64,000 nucleotides of DNA from Argyresthia goedartella (taxonomy: Eukaryota > Arthropoda > Insecta > Lepidoptera > Argyresthiidae): NCBI GenBank assembly GCA_949825045.1, contig OX463827.1:4982501-5046500 (forward strand), given 5' to 3'. Under the pieces are notes generated by a model that did not search any database, was not told the origin of the DNA, and worked only from the letters and a program-made list of their open reading frames with translations. Made by a program: the position numbers and the translations under genes. Shown here piece by piece: positions 1 to 9,363 of this stretch (its first letter is position 1; every line of letters starts with the position of its first letter).

Positions 1-79
1 ACCCAAGATACAGGGAATCCTAGTTTGGGGCTAGATCAATGTGTAAATAGTGTCCAAGGTATTATTATTATTATTATTG
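1..79 (+). mobile_element. SINE-A, 3' fragment cut by window start
   Basis: The sequence matches the 3' half of the SINE seen in full at 48995-49257: the block CAGGGAATCCTAGTTTGGGG, then GTGTCCAAGG and a (TTA)n tail. The 5' part with the tRNA-like head lies outside the window. Confidence 0.85.
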
Positions 80-240
80 TCATTCTGAACAACTTTCGCT
101 ATGGAACCGATCCGATCAGAGCAATTAAATTTTTAACCTCTCCTTACATTTTGAGCCGGGTCAGCTGATTTGTTTGGGGGATTCAAAAATAAAATTGCTC
201 GGATCAGATCGGTTTCAAAGTGAAAGTTGCTCAGAATGAT
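80..240. mobile_element. MITE with about 46-bp terminal inverted repeats
   Basis: The left end (TCATTCTGAACAACTTTC..., 80-126) is the imperfect reverse complement of the right end (about 194-240, ending GAAAGTTGCTCAGAATGA). Both arms carry a GATCxGATC core. The element is about 160 bp, has no coding capacity and abuts the SINE tail at 79. No clear target-site duplication is seen, so the superfamily is unknown. Confidence 0.75.
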
Positions 241-331
241 GAAACCCTTAAAATATGACTACACCTTTTTATTACATACTGTATAATTGTATTGTTCTAA
301 TGTTCTTTGCAATAAATAATTGTGTATTGTG

Positions 332-607
332 AATAATAATAATAATAATAATAATGCCTTGGACACTTTTTACAAACATTGATCTAGCTCCAAACTAGGA
401 TTCCCTGAATCTTGAGTACTAGACAACGATATACATACTTATATAGATAAATATTATACTTAGATAGATAAACAACCATGACTAGGGTACCGTTCTCCGT
501 CCGGTTCATCCGTTCTCATCAAACAAATATTTGCCCCCACCGGGACTCGAACCCGGGACCCTTCGCTCCGTAGGCAGGGTCACTGCCGTCTCGGCCATTC
601 GGGTCAT
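332..607 (-). mobile_element. SINE-A, full length
   Basis: Read on the minus strand, it has a tRNA-like head (GACCCGAATGGCCGAGACGG as A box, GGGTTCGAGTCCCGG as B box), a middle ending in the CAGGGAATCCTAGTTTGG-type block (here with a few changes), and a (TTA)n tail at 332-355. The A and B boxes suggest an internal RNA polymerase III promoter, as in other tRNA-derived SINEs. Movement would depend on a LINE partner's reverse transcriptase. Confidence 0.9.
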
Positions 608-1056
608 CCTTTTACGAAATCCGATCAAGAAGCAGACTTTTCCGCCGCAGCAGAGGTGAATAGTTTTCGTTTTTTATTAAACTTATTTAGCAACTTTTCC
701 AACATAACGTAGCGAACCGTAACCTTTTCGCAAACAGGATACTTTTCACTGCAACTATTAGTTTTTACCGCATATTCGACGATTTTAGTTTAATACATTA
801 CATCATATCAATATAAGTCTAGGTAGCATTCTGCTAGTAAAAGAATGAAAAAGAAACATTTCAAAGCATAAAGAGATGTAAGAAAACATGCTGGCAGCAT
901 CAGATAACCATCGACGTTAGAGAGAAGAAAAATAAACCAACCCTGATGGACTGACGTCAGAATAAAGCAGGGATGGAATTCTACTCGAAAATCTTAGTCG
1001 TCACTGAGACAACGGTCTTGTTCCATTCGTGCCTTCTTGACTTTACATACAAATTC
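608..1056. other. Unassigned AT-rich sequence
   Basis: I see no reading frame, inverted repeat or recognisable repeat family here, apart from the junction with the LINE tail at its right end. Confidence 0.5.
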
Positions 1057-1541
1057 AAAAGTCAAAGCCAAAGAACTTTATTGCTGTAGTGTAGATATTT
1101 ACATATACTTAGCAAACGTCATTTTTTGCTTCTTCTTTACATTGGACCACTGTGGGAGAAGATGGGCGTAGAAACTCGCACAGATTGATTTTTAGATCTA
1201 TTTTAAAAATATCAAAAAATTAATTATTATGATTATTATGCAGGAATAAATAATTACAAAAATATTAACAGCAAGATCTGTGTTGAGCTAGATTAGCCCC
1301 ATACAGTCCTGTAATTTAAGTAATCTTGAACATTGTAATATCCCTTTTTCGACAAAGTCGCTTTAACATGCTTTTTAAATTGCTCAAATGGCAATTTTAA
1401 AATCTCCAGAGGTATCTTATTTATTATAGTAGAGAATGCACTGACCCTTGAAAGAATTGGTAACCTTCGCGAGTATAAACCGGGGCACACATAGTCACTG
1501 ATTATTACATAACATAACATATCGATCACATAGATATATGA
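1057..1541 (-). pseudogene. CR1/Jockey-group LINE, 3' end (RT C-terminus and 3' UTR)
   Basis: This is a 5'-truncated copy of the LINE family also seen at 61066-61832. The frame at about 1293-1430 ends in the reverse-transcriptase C-terminus (IPLEILKLPFEQFKKHVKA ... VWG stop), homologous to the end of the 61-kb copy. Upstream, a short insertion in the run near 1428-1435 shifts the frame compared with that copy. The 3' UTR (1060-1292) carries the conserved phrase ACATTGGACCACTGTGGGAG (on the plus strand) and ends with a TTTGAC-like short repeat instead of poly(A). It is dead: only the last fraction of the polymerase is present. Confidence 0.85.
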
Positions 1542-1554
1542 CTATAAACAGAAC

Positions 1555-3510
1555 ATTTTTTAATTTTTTAATTTTATTTTATTGGGAAAAACAAACAATT
1601 GTACAATAGATAGTACCAGATTATCGAAGTAGCATTAAGTAAAATTAGGTAATTGTACAACCAGCACCGTTTCCCACATATAAATCACACAGAATTAAAC
1701 AATTAAGATACTGTTTATCACAAAAATAAATAAATGTATCTAGGTATAGGTACTATAAACATTATCATAGGTAGTAATAATAATTTAAAATGTATAATTT
1801 TATTATAAAATAGGTACATCCTACATTTTCTTCTTTAAGTATATAAGCTAAACCACTTAACTATCTTTATTATAAATTATGTTCAATATTGCCATTTTGT
1901 ATCTACCAGGAGACAAAGAAACTATGTCAACACCGAAGAAAAACTCGTTGTAAGAGTACAGTAGTCTATACAATGGGGCTCTTTTGCCTGCATTTGTTCT
2001 GCATAGTTTGGTCACAAACAATCGATGAGGATATGTGTCTCTGATGCGCTGAGAAGCACTTGGTATTCTATAGCATATATTGTTGGTGATATAAGAACAA
2101 TCAAATTTATTGTGTGTTATATTGTATAGAAGCATAGAGTCCAAAAACAGTCGACGATCTTTCAAAGAAAGTAAAGAGTACTTGGTAAGCGAGTTGTGAT
2201 AAGAAATTCTAGAATGAAGACATCTATAATTTACGGAACGAATGAACTTACGCTGCACCGGTTCAATATATTCACTATACTTATCATAATAGGGGTTCCA
2301 GATGGGCGTAGCATATTCTAATTGAGACCTAATTAAGGATTTAAATAGACTTAGGTATGAGGATGAGCGTTTAAAGTTATTGCATGTGCGCATTACAAAA
2401 TCATATAACTGGAAGGCTTTACTGATAATACTGTTTATGTGTGCATCCAGATTAAGTTTAGCATCCAAAATTATGCCGAGATCTTTTATATCTGAAACCT
2501 TATCAAGTGGAATGTTAAGTAAGCTGTAAGTATATTTTACTTTATTTTTTTTTTGTAAAGATTATAGTTTTACATTTAGGTATGCTTAGCTGCAATCTGT
2601 TTTCAGTACAATAAGTAGACAAACGGTCAAGATCTTGTTGAATCAATAGTGAGTCCTGTTCTGTATAAACCCTTCGGTACATTTTGAGGTCGTCAGCGTA
2701 TAAAAGATAATTGCAGTGTTTAAAACATTTATAAATAAAATGAAGAGAATTGGGCCCAAAATGGACCCCTGGAGCACTCCAGATGAGACGGTGATAGCGG
2801 AGGAAGAAGTGAAACCATTTATAACTACTTTTTGTGTTCTATTGGTGACATAAGAATGGAACCAGCGCAGTAAATTGCCTCGTATGCCGTTATAGGCAAT
2901 CTTGCGCATAAGCAAAACATGGTCCACCTTGTTAAAAGCCTTGCGGAAGTCTGTATACACTGCGTCTACTTGAACTCGGTTATCCATGCTTTCAAAAAAA
3001 AAGTTAGTATTTACAATAAGATTGCTTATAGTTGACCTGTTTTTAACAAAGCCATGTTGCTCAGGTATGATGACAGGATGCAAAGTTGGATAAATAGCGT
3101 CATGGACAAGCCTTTCGAGTAACTTTGACAAGGTGGACAACAATGAAATAGGACGGTAGTTTTCCACATTGTGTTTGCTGCCATATTTATAAACGGGTAC
3201 TACGTTAGCTGTTTTCCAAATTCGAGGTAGGATCCCTTCGTGAATACATCTAATGTATATGATAGTCAACGGATAAGCGATAACATCAGCAGTATGTTTA
3301 AGGAAGAATGGTGGAATACCGTCAGGGCCAGAGGACTTGGTCATGTCAAGGGATTTAAGAGCTTTAATAATTTTGTCTTCGGAAAAGGTTAAATCGGAAA
3401 TAGTATCATTACTTGAATTATCAAGCGGAAAGGTAATGTCGCTGTTATGTCTGACTGTGTTACTCGTTTCGTATACGGAACAAAAATATTGTAAAAACAA
3501 ATCATATGTT
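1555..3510 (-). pseudogene. Non-LTR retrotransposon reverse transcriptase, 5'-truncated and frameshifted
   Basis: The fragment encodes a LINE reverse transcriptase, which copies element RNA at the target site. Block order on the minus strand: SGPDGIPPFFLKH (about 3340-3300), YRPISLLSTLSKLLERL, the metal-binding palm motif YTDFRKAFNKVDH (about 2960-2920), then GVLQGSILGP (about 2780-2750). The catalytic YADD is present near 2700 but in a different frame, so there is a frameshift just before it. A second shift sits in the A/T run near 2550. The thumb and C-terminal part fill 1857-2468. The 3' UTR ends in an A/T-rich tail near 1555. The 5' side, with the endonuclease, is missing. A SINE head directly abuts the 5' break. 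It appears to be from the CR1/Jockey group; the exact clade is not settled. Confidence 0.85.
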
Positions 3511-3512
3511 TG

Positions 3513-3576
3513 ACGACCCGAATGGCCGAGTCGGCAGTGACCCTGGCTACAAAGCCAAGGGTCGCGGGTTCGAGTC
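3513..3576 (+). mobile_element. SINE-A head fragment
   Basis: A tRNA-like head only: ACGACCCGAATGGCCGAGTC (A box) and GCGGGTTCGAGTC (B box). The body and tail are missing. It abuts the 5' end of the truncated LINE on its left. Confidence 0.75.
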
Positions 3577-3905
3577 AAGTGCGTGAGAAGCAAGCGTGAA
3601 ACCCATTGGACCACGGAGCTCTGTTTCCGTGAAAAGTTATATCATCAAAATATCATAGTCAGTTCTATAACCCTTACGTACTTAACTTTCTTAACCCTTA
3701 GTCTGTCCACAGCGTTTCTCAAACGCACGCCACACGGGCTCACCTGGCCCCATACCAGGCGACAATAAATCGGTGGCTCAACATTTAATTAAGGCAATAA
3801 ATATAGGCGCCACGCAAAATTGCCAACGTTGGTAACTACGAGCCCTTCACGGATGCCATGGACTGGGTGGAACACGCGCGGGGCTATAGACGAAGCGAGT
3901 TTCTC
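3577..3905. other. Unassigned spacer
   Basis: No supported gene. Short open frames on both strands here have no recognisable motif. The segment separates a SINE head from the next LINE. Confidence 0.45.
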
Positions 3906-5460
3906 AGAGTCATAGTCAGATTCATTTTTTTTATTGAATATAAATAAATAAATTATCTTATTCAACGTCAAAATTATACTTACTTATAACTACAAGTCAA
4001 TTTTTTTTTTATATAAAAAAAAGACTAACCGTTTCGGAAGGTGGGCCTCGGGGTTAAGAAGAAACGGCAAGAAACTCCCCCATACCTTTTTTTTTTAAAA
4101 GTGACTTTAGAACAGGTACTGGTTTCGGTCTAAGGAAATTTTCCGGCGAGTGATAGACTTGATCCATCGCCCCTCGTAGAATTTCTGTGCGCTGAGATGG
4201 TATGGACCATGCAGTTTTGTCATCTAGGTATTCCTTAATACTTAGATGACTTATAATAGGACTTTCTTATCAGCTCATTTTTAACATAGTTTTTGAACCT
4301 CTTTTCAGGAAGGATCAATGATTCCTGTGGTATTTTATTGTAGAAGCGAATACAGTGCCCCATGAATAATGTGCCTACTTTACTTAGTCTTAATAATGTT
4401 AGTGCTAACCTATTTTTATTTCTAGTGTTAATTATATGGCTATCACCTACAATTTTAAATAAAGCTATGTTTTTTCTTACATGCATGATATTCTCGTATA
4501 TATATTGACGGGTAACCGTAAGTATATTAATTTCTTTGAATTTTTCTCTTAATGATTCTCTAGCATCTAATTGATATATCGCCCTGATCGCCCTTTTTTG
4601 TAAGAAAAATATCGTATTTATATCTGCTGCTCTCCCCCAGAGCAATATTCCATAAGACATAATACTGTGAAAATAACTGAAGTAAACCAATCTGGCAGTT
4701 TCAATATCTGTAAGATATCTGATTTGCCTGACCGCAAAAGCAGCTGAGCTAAGTCTTCGTGCGAGATTAGTTATGTGAGGACCCCATTGAAGTTTCGAAT
4801 CTATAGTGATTCCGAGAAAGATTGTGTCTTCAACGAGGTCCAATCTTTTAGATCCTATTCTAACACTGCTTTCAAACTGTCGTACATTAGGCAAACAAAA
4901 TTTGATACATTTAGTCTTCTTTGAGTTTAATAACAGGTTGTTTACATTGAACCAAGTTAACACATGAGAGAGTGTACTATTTGCGTCGTCTAGAATTTCT
5001 TCTTGTCTTTTCACCTTGAAAATAATAGATGTGTCATCAGCAAATAGAACAATCTGAGTCATTTTTTCCACCATATAAGGCAGGACATTCATGTACACTA
5101 AGAAAAGGAACGGACCTAAGATAGAACCCTGGGGTACACCAATATTCATATGGGTTCCAGTGGACTTGCATCTGTTTATATCTACTTTTAGTTTTCTTTC
5201 CATTAAATAAGATTCCATTAATTTTAACGCATTATCTTTGATACCATAGTGTTGAAGTTTGAGCAAAAGAGTTTGATGGTCCACACAGTCAAAGGCCTTG
5301 GAAAGATCACATAAAATACCAACCGCATCCTGTGATCCTTCCCACGTACTAAGAAGTTTAAATGTTTTAACTATAGTTATAGAGCCTATTGGCTTAAAGT
5401 TAAAGCCATCCTTGTTTTGGGGCACATTTTCAACCAAGTAATCTAAAGACTTTTCAGAAG
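3906..5460 (-). pseudogene. CR1/Jockey-group LINE, 5'-truncated with an open RT C-terminal half
   Basis: A 400-codon frame (4235-5437) encodes the second half of a LINE reverse transcriptase. Motifs in order: LCDLSKAFDCVDHQTLLLKL (palm A, about residues 43-62), IGVPQGSILGPFLFLVYMN, the catalytic VLFADDTSIIF, then FLGITIDSKLQWGPHI and the C-terminal MSYGILLWGRAADI block. No stop or frameshift interrupts it, but the fingers domain and the whole endonuclease are missing, so it cannot move by itself. The start is a break, not an initiation codon. A 3' UTR continues to about 3906 and includes a poly-A/T stretch. The C-terminus is close to the fragment at 61080-61389, so the two belong to one wider family. 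Confidence 0.88.
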
Positions 5461-6534
5461 AGGATCTTTTCTCTCATGTCATGACTGACTGTATATACTA
5501 CTGTTCGAATTAAAGTTGTCTACTCGTGCTCATCCTGGCTCGGTTTGCTGGTAGAGATCTCAGTGTGTGAGTCCGACCGTTTTCTATTGTAGATATTTAC
5601 AAATATGTTTCTTAGACTCCTAATTGACCGAGCGAGCGAAGCGAGCGAGGGGCTTTATTTCGACAAGATAGGAGGCCGATTTTGCTTTCGCCTGTCTCCA
5701 TGTGTGTCTGTCAGTTCCGGTCTAGGGGCCACAGTTTTCAAGCGATCCTTACCAAACTTGGCACACGTGTTCCTTGAATTAAAAGTTTTTTTTGTCGACG
5801 GCTTTTCTCGATTTTCCCCTTGGGAGGGGAGTTATGATGTCATTATTTTTTTGTATGTTTTTTTATTTTTTTTCTGAAACCTATCGTGAGGAGTATCAAA
5901 GTAAAGGGCTTCATGAGCCGGTATTAAAAATATACTACACCATAACCTTTCGGCCGCCTGTTTTCTAAAAATCCAAGAAATATTTTCAAAACATATCTAC
6001 CAAGTTTGGACTCCTCGAAGTAGGAGACGGATTAGTAAAGAGGATCTATTCAGACCATGAGAGTGAGTGAAATGGACTATAACGATTTTCAAAAGTCAAT
6101 ATATTGTATTTCAAATCGCAAAATGTAGTTTACAAAGTTATTGGCGGCTACTTTACTACTTGATCGTGATTGAATCTAAAATACTTACCTATAAATTGGT
6201 TCACAGTCCCCCCTGTTAGCGAGGTCTACTGCCCACAGGGCCACTAGTTTTTGTATAACTAGCGCTAAGTTCATGCCCGTGGTCGGACTCACAGTAAAGG
6301 CTTAGACAGATAACTGTAAACACAAAGGGGTTATTTTTAGTCCGTATACCACACGAGCTGATAGCCGCTCAATGTGTAGGAACCCGGACATAGCAGGGAG
6401 GTCTGACTCCTGGGTATGGGTAATTCCATTTTTTTCCCCTCCAACAAAAAAAAAGCTCGCTTTTGCTCAATGTTTTAATATATATCTTGTTATTGGGATT
6501 ATTTGTGTTCAATAAATAATTTATTAATTACGAA
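5461..6534. other. Unassigned region with a GCGAGCGAAGCGAGCGAGG-type repeat
   Basis: No gene is supported. Around 5625-5870 there is a repeat with GAGCGAGCGAAGCGAGCGAG, a CTGTCTCCATGTGTGTCTGTC stretch and ACCAAACTTGGCACACGTG. A related but diverged copy lies at 55100-55230 (GCGAGCGAAGCGTCCCC, CCGTCTGTCTGTTC, CCACACAAGTTCC). The rest looks non-coding and unassigned. Confidence 0.5.
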
Positions 6535-7110
6535 TCGGTCAAGTGCGAGTCGGAATCGCACACGAAGGGATCCATACCATCGTAAAAAATATACGCAAAA
6601 AAACACGCTTCTGTGTCGGGACTATTCGGGACCACCTTTACTTTTTTAGCCGACTACTAAAAGGAGGGTTATGTGGTTGACCTGGGGCCCAATTCCGGTA
6701 CACAATGACAGCTCAATGACAATTACATGACGATTACGGTCAACTTTAGATATGCAATATCTGTCGATTTTGTAATCCCATTCCCATTGTTGATTAACTT
6801 AATTATTGTGCTTACCAATTAATTAAATTTTTACCATAATTTCCTAAAAAAAATCTCCGCCAAATATTGGATATCTAAAGTTGACCGTAATCGTCATGTA
6901 ATTGTCATGGAGCTGTCATTGTGTACCGGAATTGGGCCCCTGTATGTACGTATGCAAGTATTTAAAGTTCATTATGTGCTGCTGCAGCGGCAACAGAAAC
7001 ACACATTCTGTGAAAATTTTAACTTTGTAACTAGTACGCTTTTTGAGACACAGCGCGCTGACGGACAGAAAGACGGACGGAATGACGGTTTAGTAATAGG
7101 GTAGGGTCCC
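6535..7110 (+). mobile_element. GGTTCCGTAC-type interspersed repeat, interrupted by a MITE
   Basis: It starts with CGGTCAAGTGCGAGTCGGAA and CACACGAAGGGATCCATACC, and ends with GACGGACAGAAAGACGGACGGA followed by TAGGGTCCCGA. The same order occurs at 12286-12895 and, reversed, at 39177-39575. This is a widespread lepidopteran repeat layout. The MITE at 6684-6940 interrupts it. I cannot show its superfamily from sequence alone. Confidence 0.7.
6684..6940. mobile_element. MITE, 257 bp, with about 70-bp terminal inverted repeats
   Basis: The left arm begins GGGGCCCAATTCCGGTACAC and continues through CAATTACATGACGATTACGG to the TTTAGATAT region. The right arm (about 6870-6940) is its near-perfect reverse complement. 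The middle is AT-rich and non-coding. No convincing target-site duplication is seen at CCT/TGT, so the superfamily is open. It sits inside the repeat at 6535-7110. Confidence 0.85.
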
Positions 7111-7169
7111 GATAGGCAACTTTAATAAGGTGCCAGCGAGAGTGGCAGCGACACTTTGGGTGCCCGTTA

Positions 7170-7226
7170 AACTGAAATAGCAGCTAGCAGAACTGGACCT
7201 TAGTTCTGGTAGCTGCTATTTCAGTT
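7170..7226. repeat. Short hairpin-forming inverted repeat
   Basis: AACTGAAATAGCAGCT pairs perfectly with AGCTGCTATTTCAGTT, and inside it AGAACT pairs with AGTTCT. The loop is short. It could fold as RNA or cruciform DNA. No flanking signal shows a role. Confidence 0.7.
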
Positions 7227-7398
7227 GTTTCAGTCACTTGAGGACATTCGCTTAATCTGTTTAAAGTGCTAAACTGATTTAAATTTGACATATCTCAAAC
7301 TTTTTGACAGATGCCGTATCAATTTAAGATGCTTACCGTGTTTAGTAAATGTCGTGCAAGTGGACCTAAGTATTTGAATTTTATCCAATGAGAACAAT

Positions 7399-7735
7399 TT
7401 AAAAGATCACAAAAATATTTTTTTTCTTACCCAAAATGGGTTAAAGATCACCAAAAGTTGCTGAAAATATCAGGGCAAAATACTGCGGTAACTTAGGTGA
7501 AGGGTGGCAGGGAAGCAAGGCAAGGGGTGAGCGAAGCGAAGCCCCCTTTATCCTTCGTGTTAGGATGAACATGTAAGAAAACAAAAAATACTTAAAACAT
7601 AAATTTAAGTACACAATACATAAAAATAAGTTTGGTGATTATTTATCCAAACACAATTTGGTGATCATTTTGATTCTGGCAGTCATTTCGAATTTATTGC
7701 TGGTAAATTTTCGAATTTTTTGGTATTCGTTTAGA
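7399..7735 (+). mobile_element. GCGAAGCGAAGC-type interspersed repeat (family R)
   Basis: It shares, in order, CCCAAAATGGGTTAAAGATC, AAATATCAGGGCAAAATACT, GAGCGAAGCGAAGCCCCC, TTTATCCTTCGTGTTAGG and TTTGGTGATTATTTATCC with copies at 10782, 32090, 49965 and 51200. None has coding capacity. It probably is a non-autonomous element of unknown class. Confidence 0.75.
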
Positions 7736-7839
7736 CATTGTGTTTAAATTATGCTTTATGCAGTTAAGGACCGAATCCGCATTAAAATCAAGGAATGTTA
7801 AAATTGTCCTAGATTGGTGCAAACTTATGTTTGATGTTT

Positions 7840-8012
7840 GATGGCGTTCTGGTCGAGTCTCCGCCTCCCTTGCGAGAGGTCTCGGTTTCGAATCCTGACC
7901 CGTGAGCATGTAATATTTGGATGTTTGTATGTATGTGATGCCACTCTTTCTGGTTCCGACGACACAAGGTATCCTAGTGTGGGGCCAGAAGCAATAAATG
8001 TGCCTATATGTA
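7840..8012 (+). mobile_element. SINE-B, nearly full length
   Basis: A tRNA-like head with GGTCTCGGTTTCGAATCC as B box is followed by ACACAAGGTATCCTAGTGTG, GGGCCAGAAGCAATAAATG and a TAAATAATAAT tail. The tail meets the tail of the SINE-A on the other strand, so the two are tail to tail. The better preserved copy is at 57205-57420. Confidence 0.75.
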
Positions 8013-8264
8013 AATAATAATAATACATTGGGCACTCTTTACAAACATAGATCTGGCCCCAAACTAGGATTCCCTGTATCTTGGGTACTAGACAACGATA
8101 CACATACTTATATAGATAAATATTATACTTAGATATGATAAACAACCATGACTAGGGTATAACATCCATTCTCATCAAACAAATATTTGCCCCCACCGGG
8201 ACTCGAACCCGGGACCCTTGGATTTGTAGGCAGGGTCACAGCCGACTCGGCCATACGGGTCATC
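8013..8264 (-). mobile_element. SINE-A, full length
   Basis: On the minus strand: head with the A and B boxes of the family (CGGGTTCGAGTCCCGG), middle, CAGGGAATCCTAGTTTGGGG and a (TTA)n tail. It is joined tail to tail with SINE-B at 7840-8012. Confidence 0.88.
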
Positions 8265-8664
8265 AAATTTATACGTTAATAACCCACCCGCCTTCTACAT
8301 GGCACCTCGTCTAATTTCCCGACTACGACTTAATCCTCGTGAAGTTCGGTTTCTTTAAGTTAATCACGGTAAATGGTAATTCGGCGCTAAACAGCAACCT
8401 TTGAAGTGTAAGCGCACGCCAAAGCCTTGGATCTCGGTGTTGAAACTTTGATGATGATAATTTGTCGGGGAGCAGCAGCCCCAAAGGGCATCGAATATGG
8501 AGCAGAGCTTGGGGCATGAAAATTAATTAGGTGGCTGAAAGGCAAGGTAACCCTGCATAACACCGGAAGTAAGGATAAGTCCGATAATGATTGGATAAGC
8601 TTCAAGGAGTTTTGATCAATTAACATCATGCTGTGCATTATATTTTTACAACAAATTGCTTATT
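8265..8664. other. Unassigned, possibly low-copy sequence
   Basis: Base composition is less AT-rich than the neighbours and no repeat family is recognised. Overlapping minus-strand frames of 64 and 83 codons have no motif, and I do not call a gene. Confidence 0.4.
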
Positions 8665-8935
8665 TTGTATTCAAAATTCTTTATTTTCTGTAAATATTAA
8701 CATATGTTTAGAAAACGACATTCTTTGCTGCTTCTCTACATTGGACCAGTGTGGGAGGAGAAACTCGAAGAACTCATTTAATTTCGTTGGTTAACTAGTG
8801 CCTACAAATATTACGTTTAATAAATACTTAGTATGCACGAATAAATAATTACGAAATTATTAAGCGAGTTCTGTGGACTGTATGTGTGAGTATAGGGACA
8901 AATAACATTATTACATACATTAAAATGCCTTTTGA
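8665..8935 (-). mobile_element. CR1/Jockey-group LINE 3' UTR fragment
   Basis: It contains TTCTCTACATTGGACCAGTG and AATAAATAATTACGAAATTATTA in the same order as the 3' UTRs at 1057-1292, 59995-60250 and 61580-61832. Almost no coding sequence remains. Confidence 0.75.
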
Positions 8936-8965
8936 AACCTGCCGCACGAAAGGGCTAAGTGGTGC

Positions 8966-9112
8966 GAGGTGAGTACAAATCCGTATACTTGGTGGGAAGC
9001 CAACAGAGAGACCTTTCCGATACTAACCAAGCAAGCAGCCACGGATCTATCAACTCCATTCAGCTACATATATTCAAACGGCTGTTTTCAGAGGCTGGAT
9101 TGGTTTATAATA
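8966..9112 (+). pseudogene. hAT transposase C-terminal dimerisation-domain fragment
   Basis: A short frame reads NPYTWWEANRETFPILTKQA and then, after a frameshift near 9060, KRLFSEAGLVYNK. This is the order of the hATC domain of hAT-superfamily transposases: a W-W-x-x-N-x-x-x-F/Y-P-x-L block followed by the ERLFSxAG block. The transposase cuts and rejoins element DNA; only the last about 50 residues remain and the frame is broken. A SINE-A begins right after the AGLVYNK block, so the insertion has cut the remnant further. No terminal inverted repeats were found. Confidence 0.75.
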
Positions 9113-9363
9113 AATAATAATAATACCTTGAACACTGTTTACACACATTGATCTAGCCCCAAACTAGGATTCCCTGTATCTTGGGTACTAGACAACGATA
9201 CACATACTTATATAGATAAATATTTAACTTAGATAGATAAACAACCATGACTAGGGTACAAACATCCGTTTTCATCAAACAAATATCTGCCCCCACCGGG
9301 ACTCAAATCCAGGACCCTTGGCTTCTTAGGCAGGGTCACTGCCCACTGGCCATTCGCGTCGTC
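9113..9363 (-). mobile_element. SINE-A, full length, degraded B box
   Basis: It has the usual (TTA)n tail, CAGGGAATCCTAGTTTGGGG block and tRNA-like head. The B box reads TGGATTTGAGTCCCGG, a change from GGGTTCGAGTC. It is inserted beside the hAT remnant. Confidence 0.85.

Noticed and set aside
2643..3614. A single 323-residue protein from the whole frame
   Set aside because: The first about 35 codons are the antisense SINE head, and the last about 25 are read in the wrong frame after the frameshift; only the middle is reverse transcriptase.
7694..8145. Two overlapping minus-strand frames of 113 and 106 codons
   Set aside because: They read through two SINEs in antisense; no domain.
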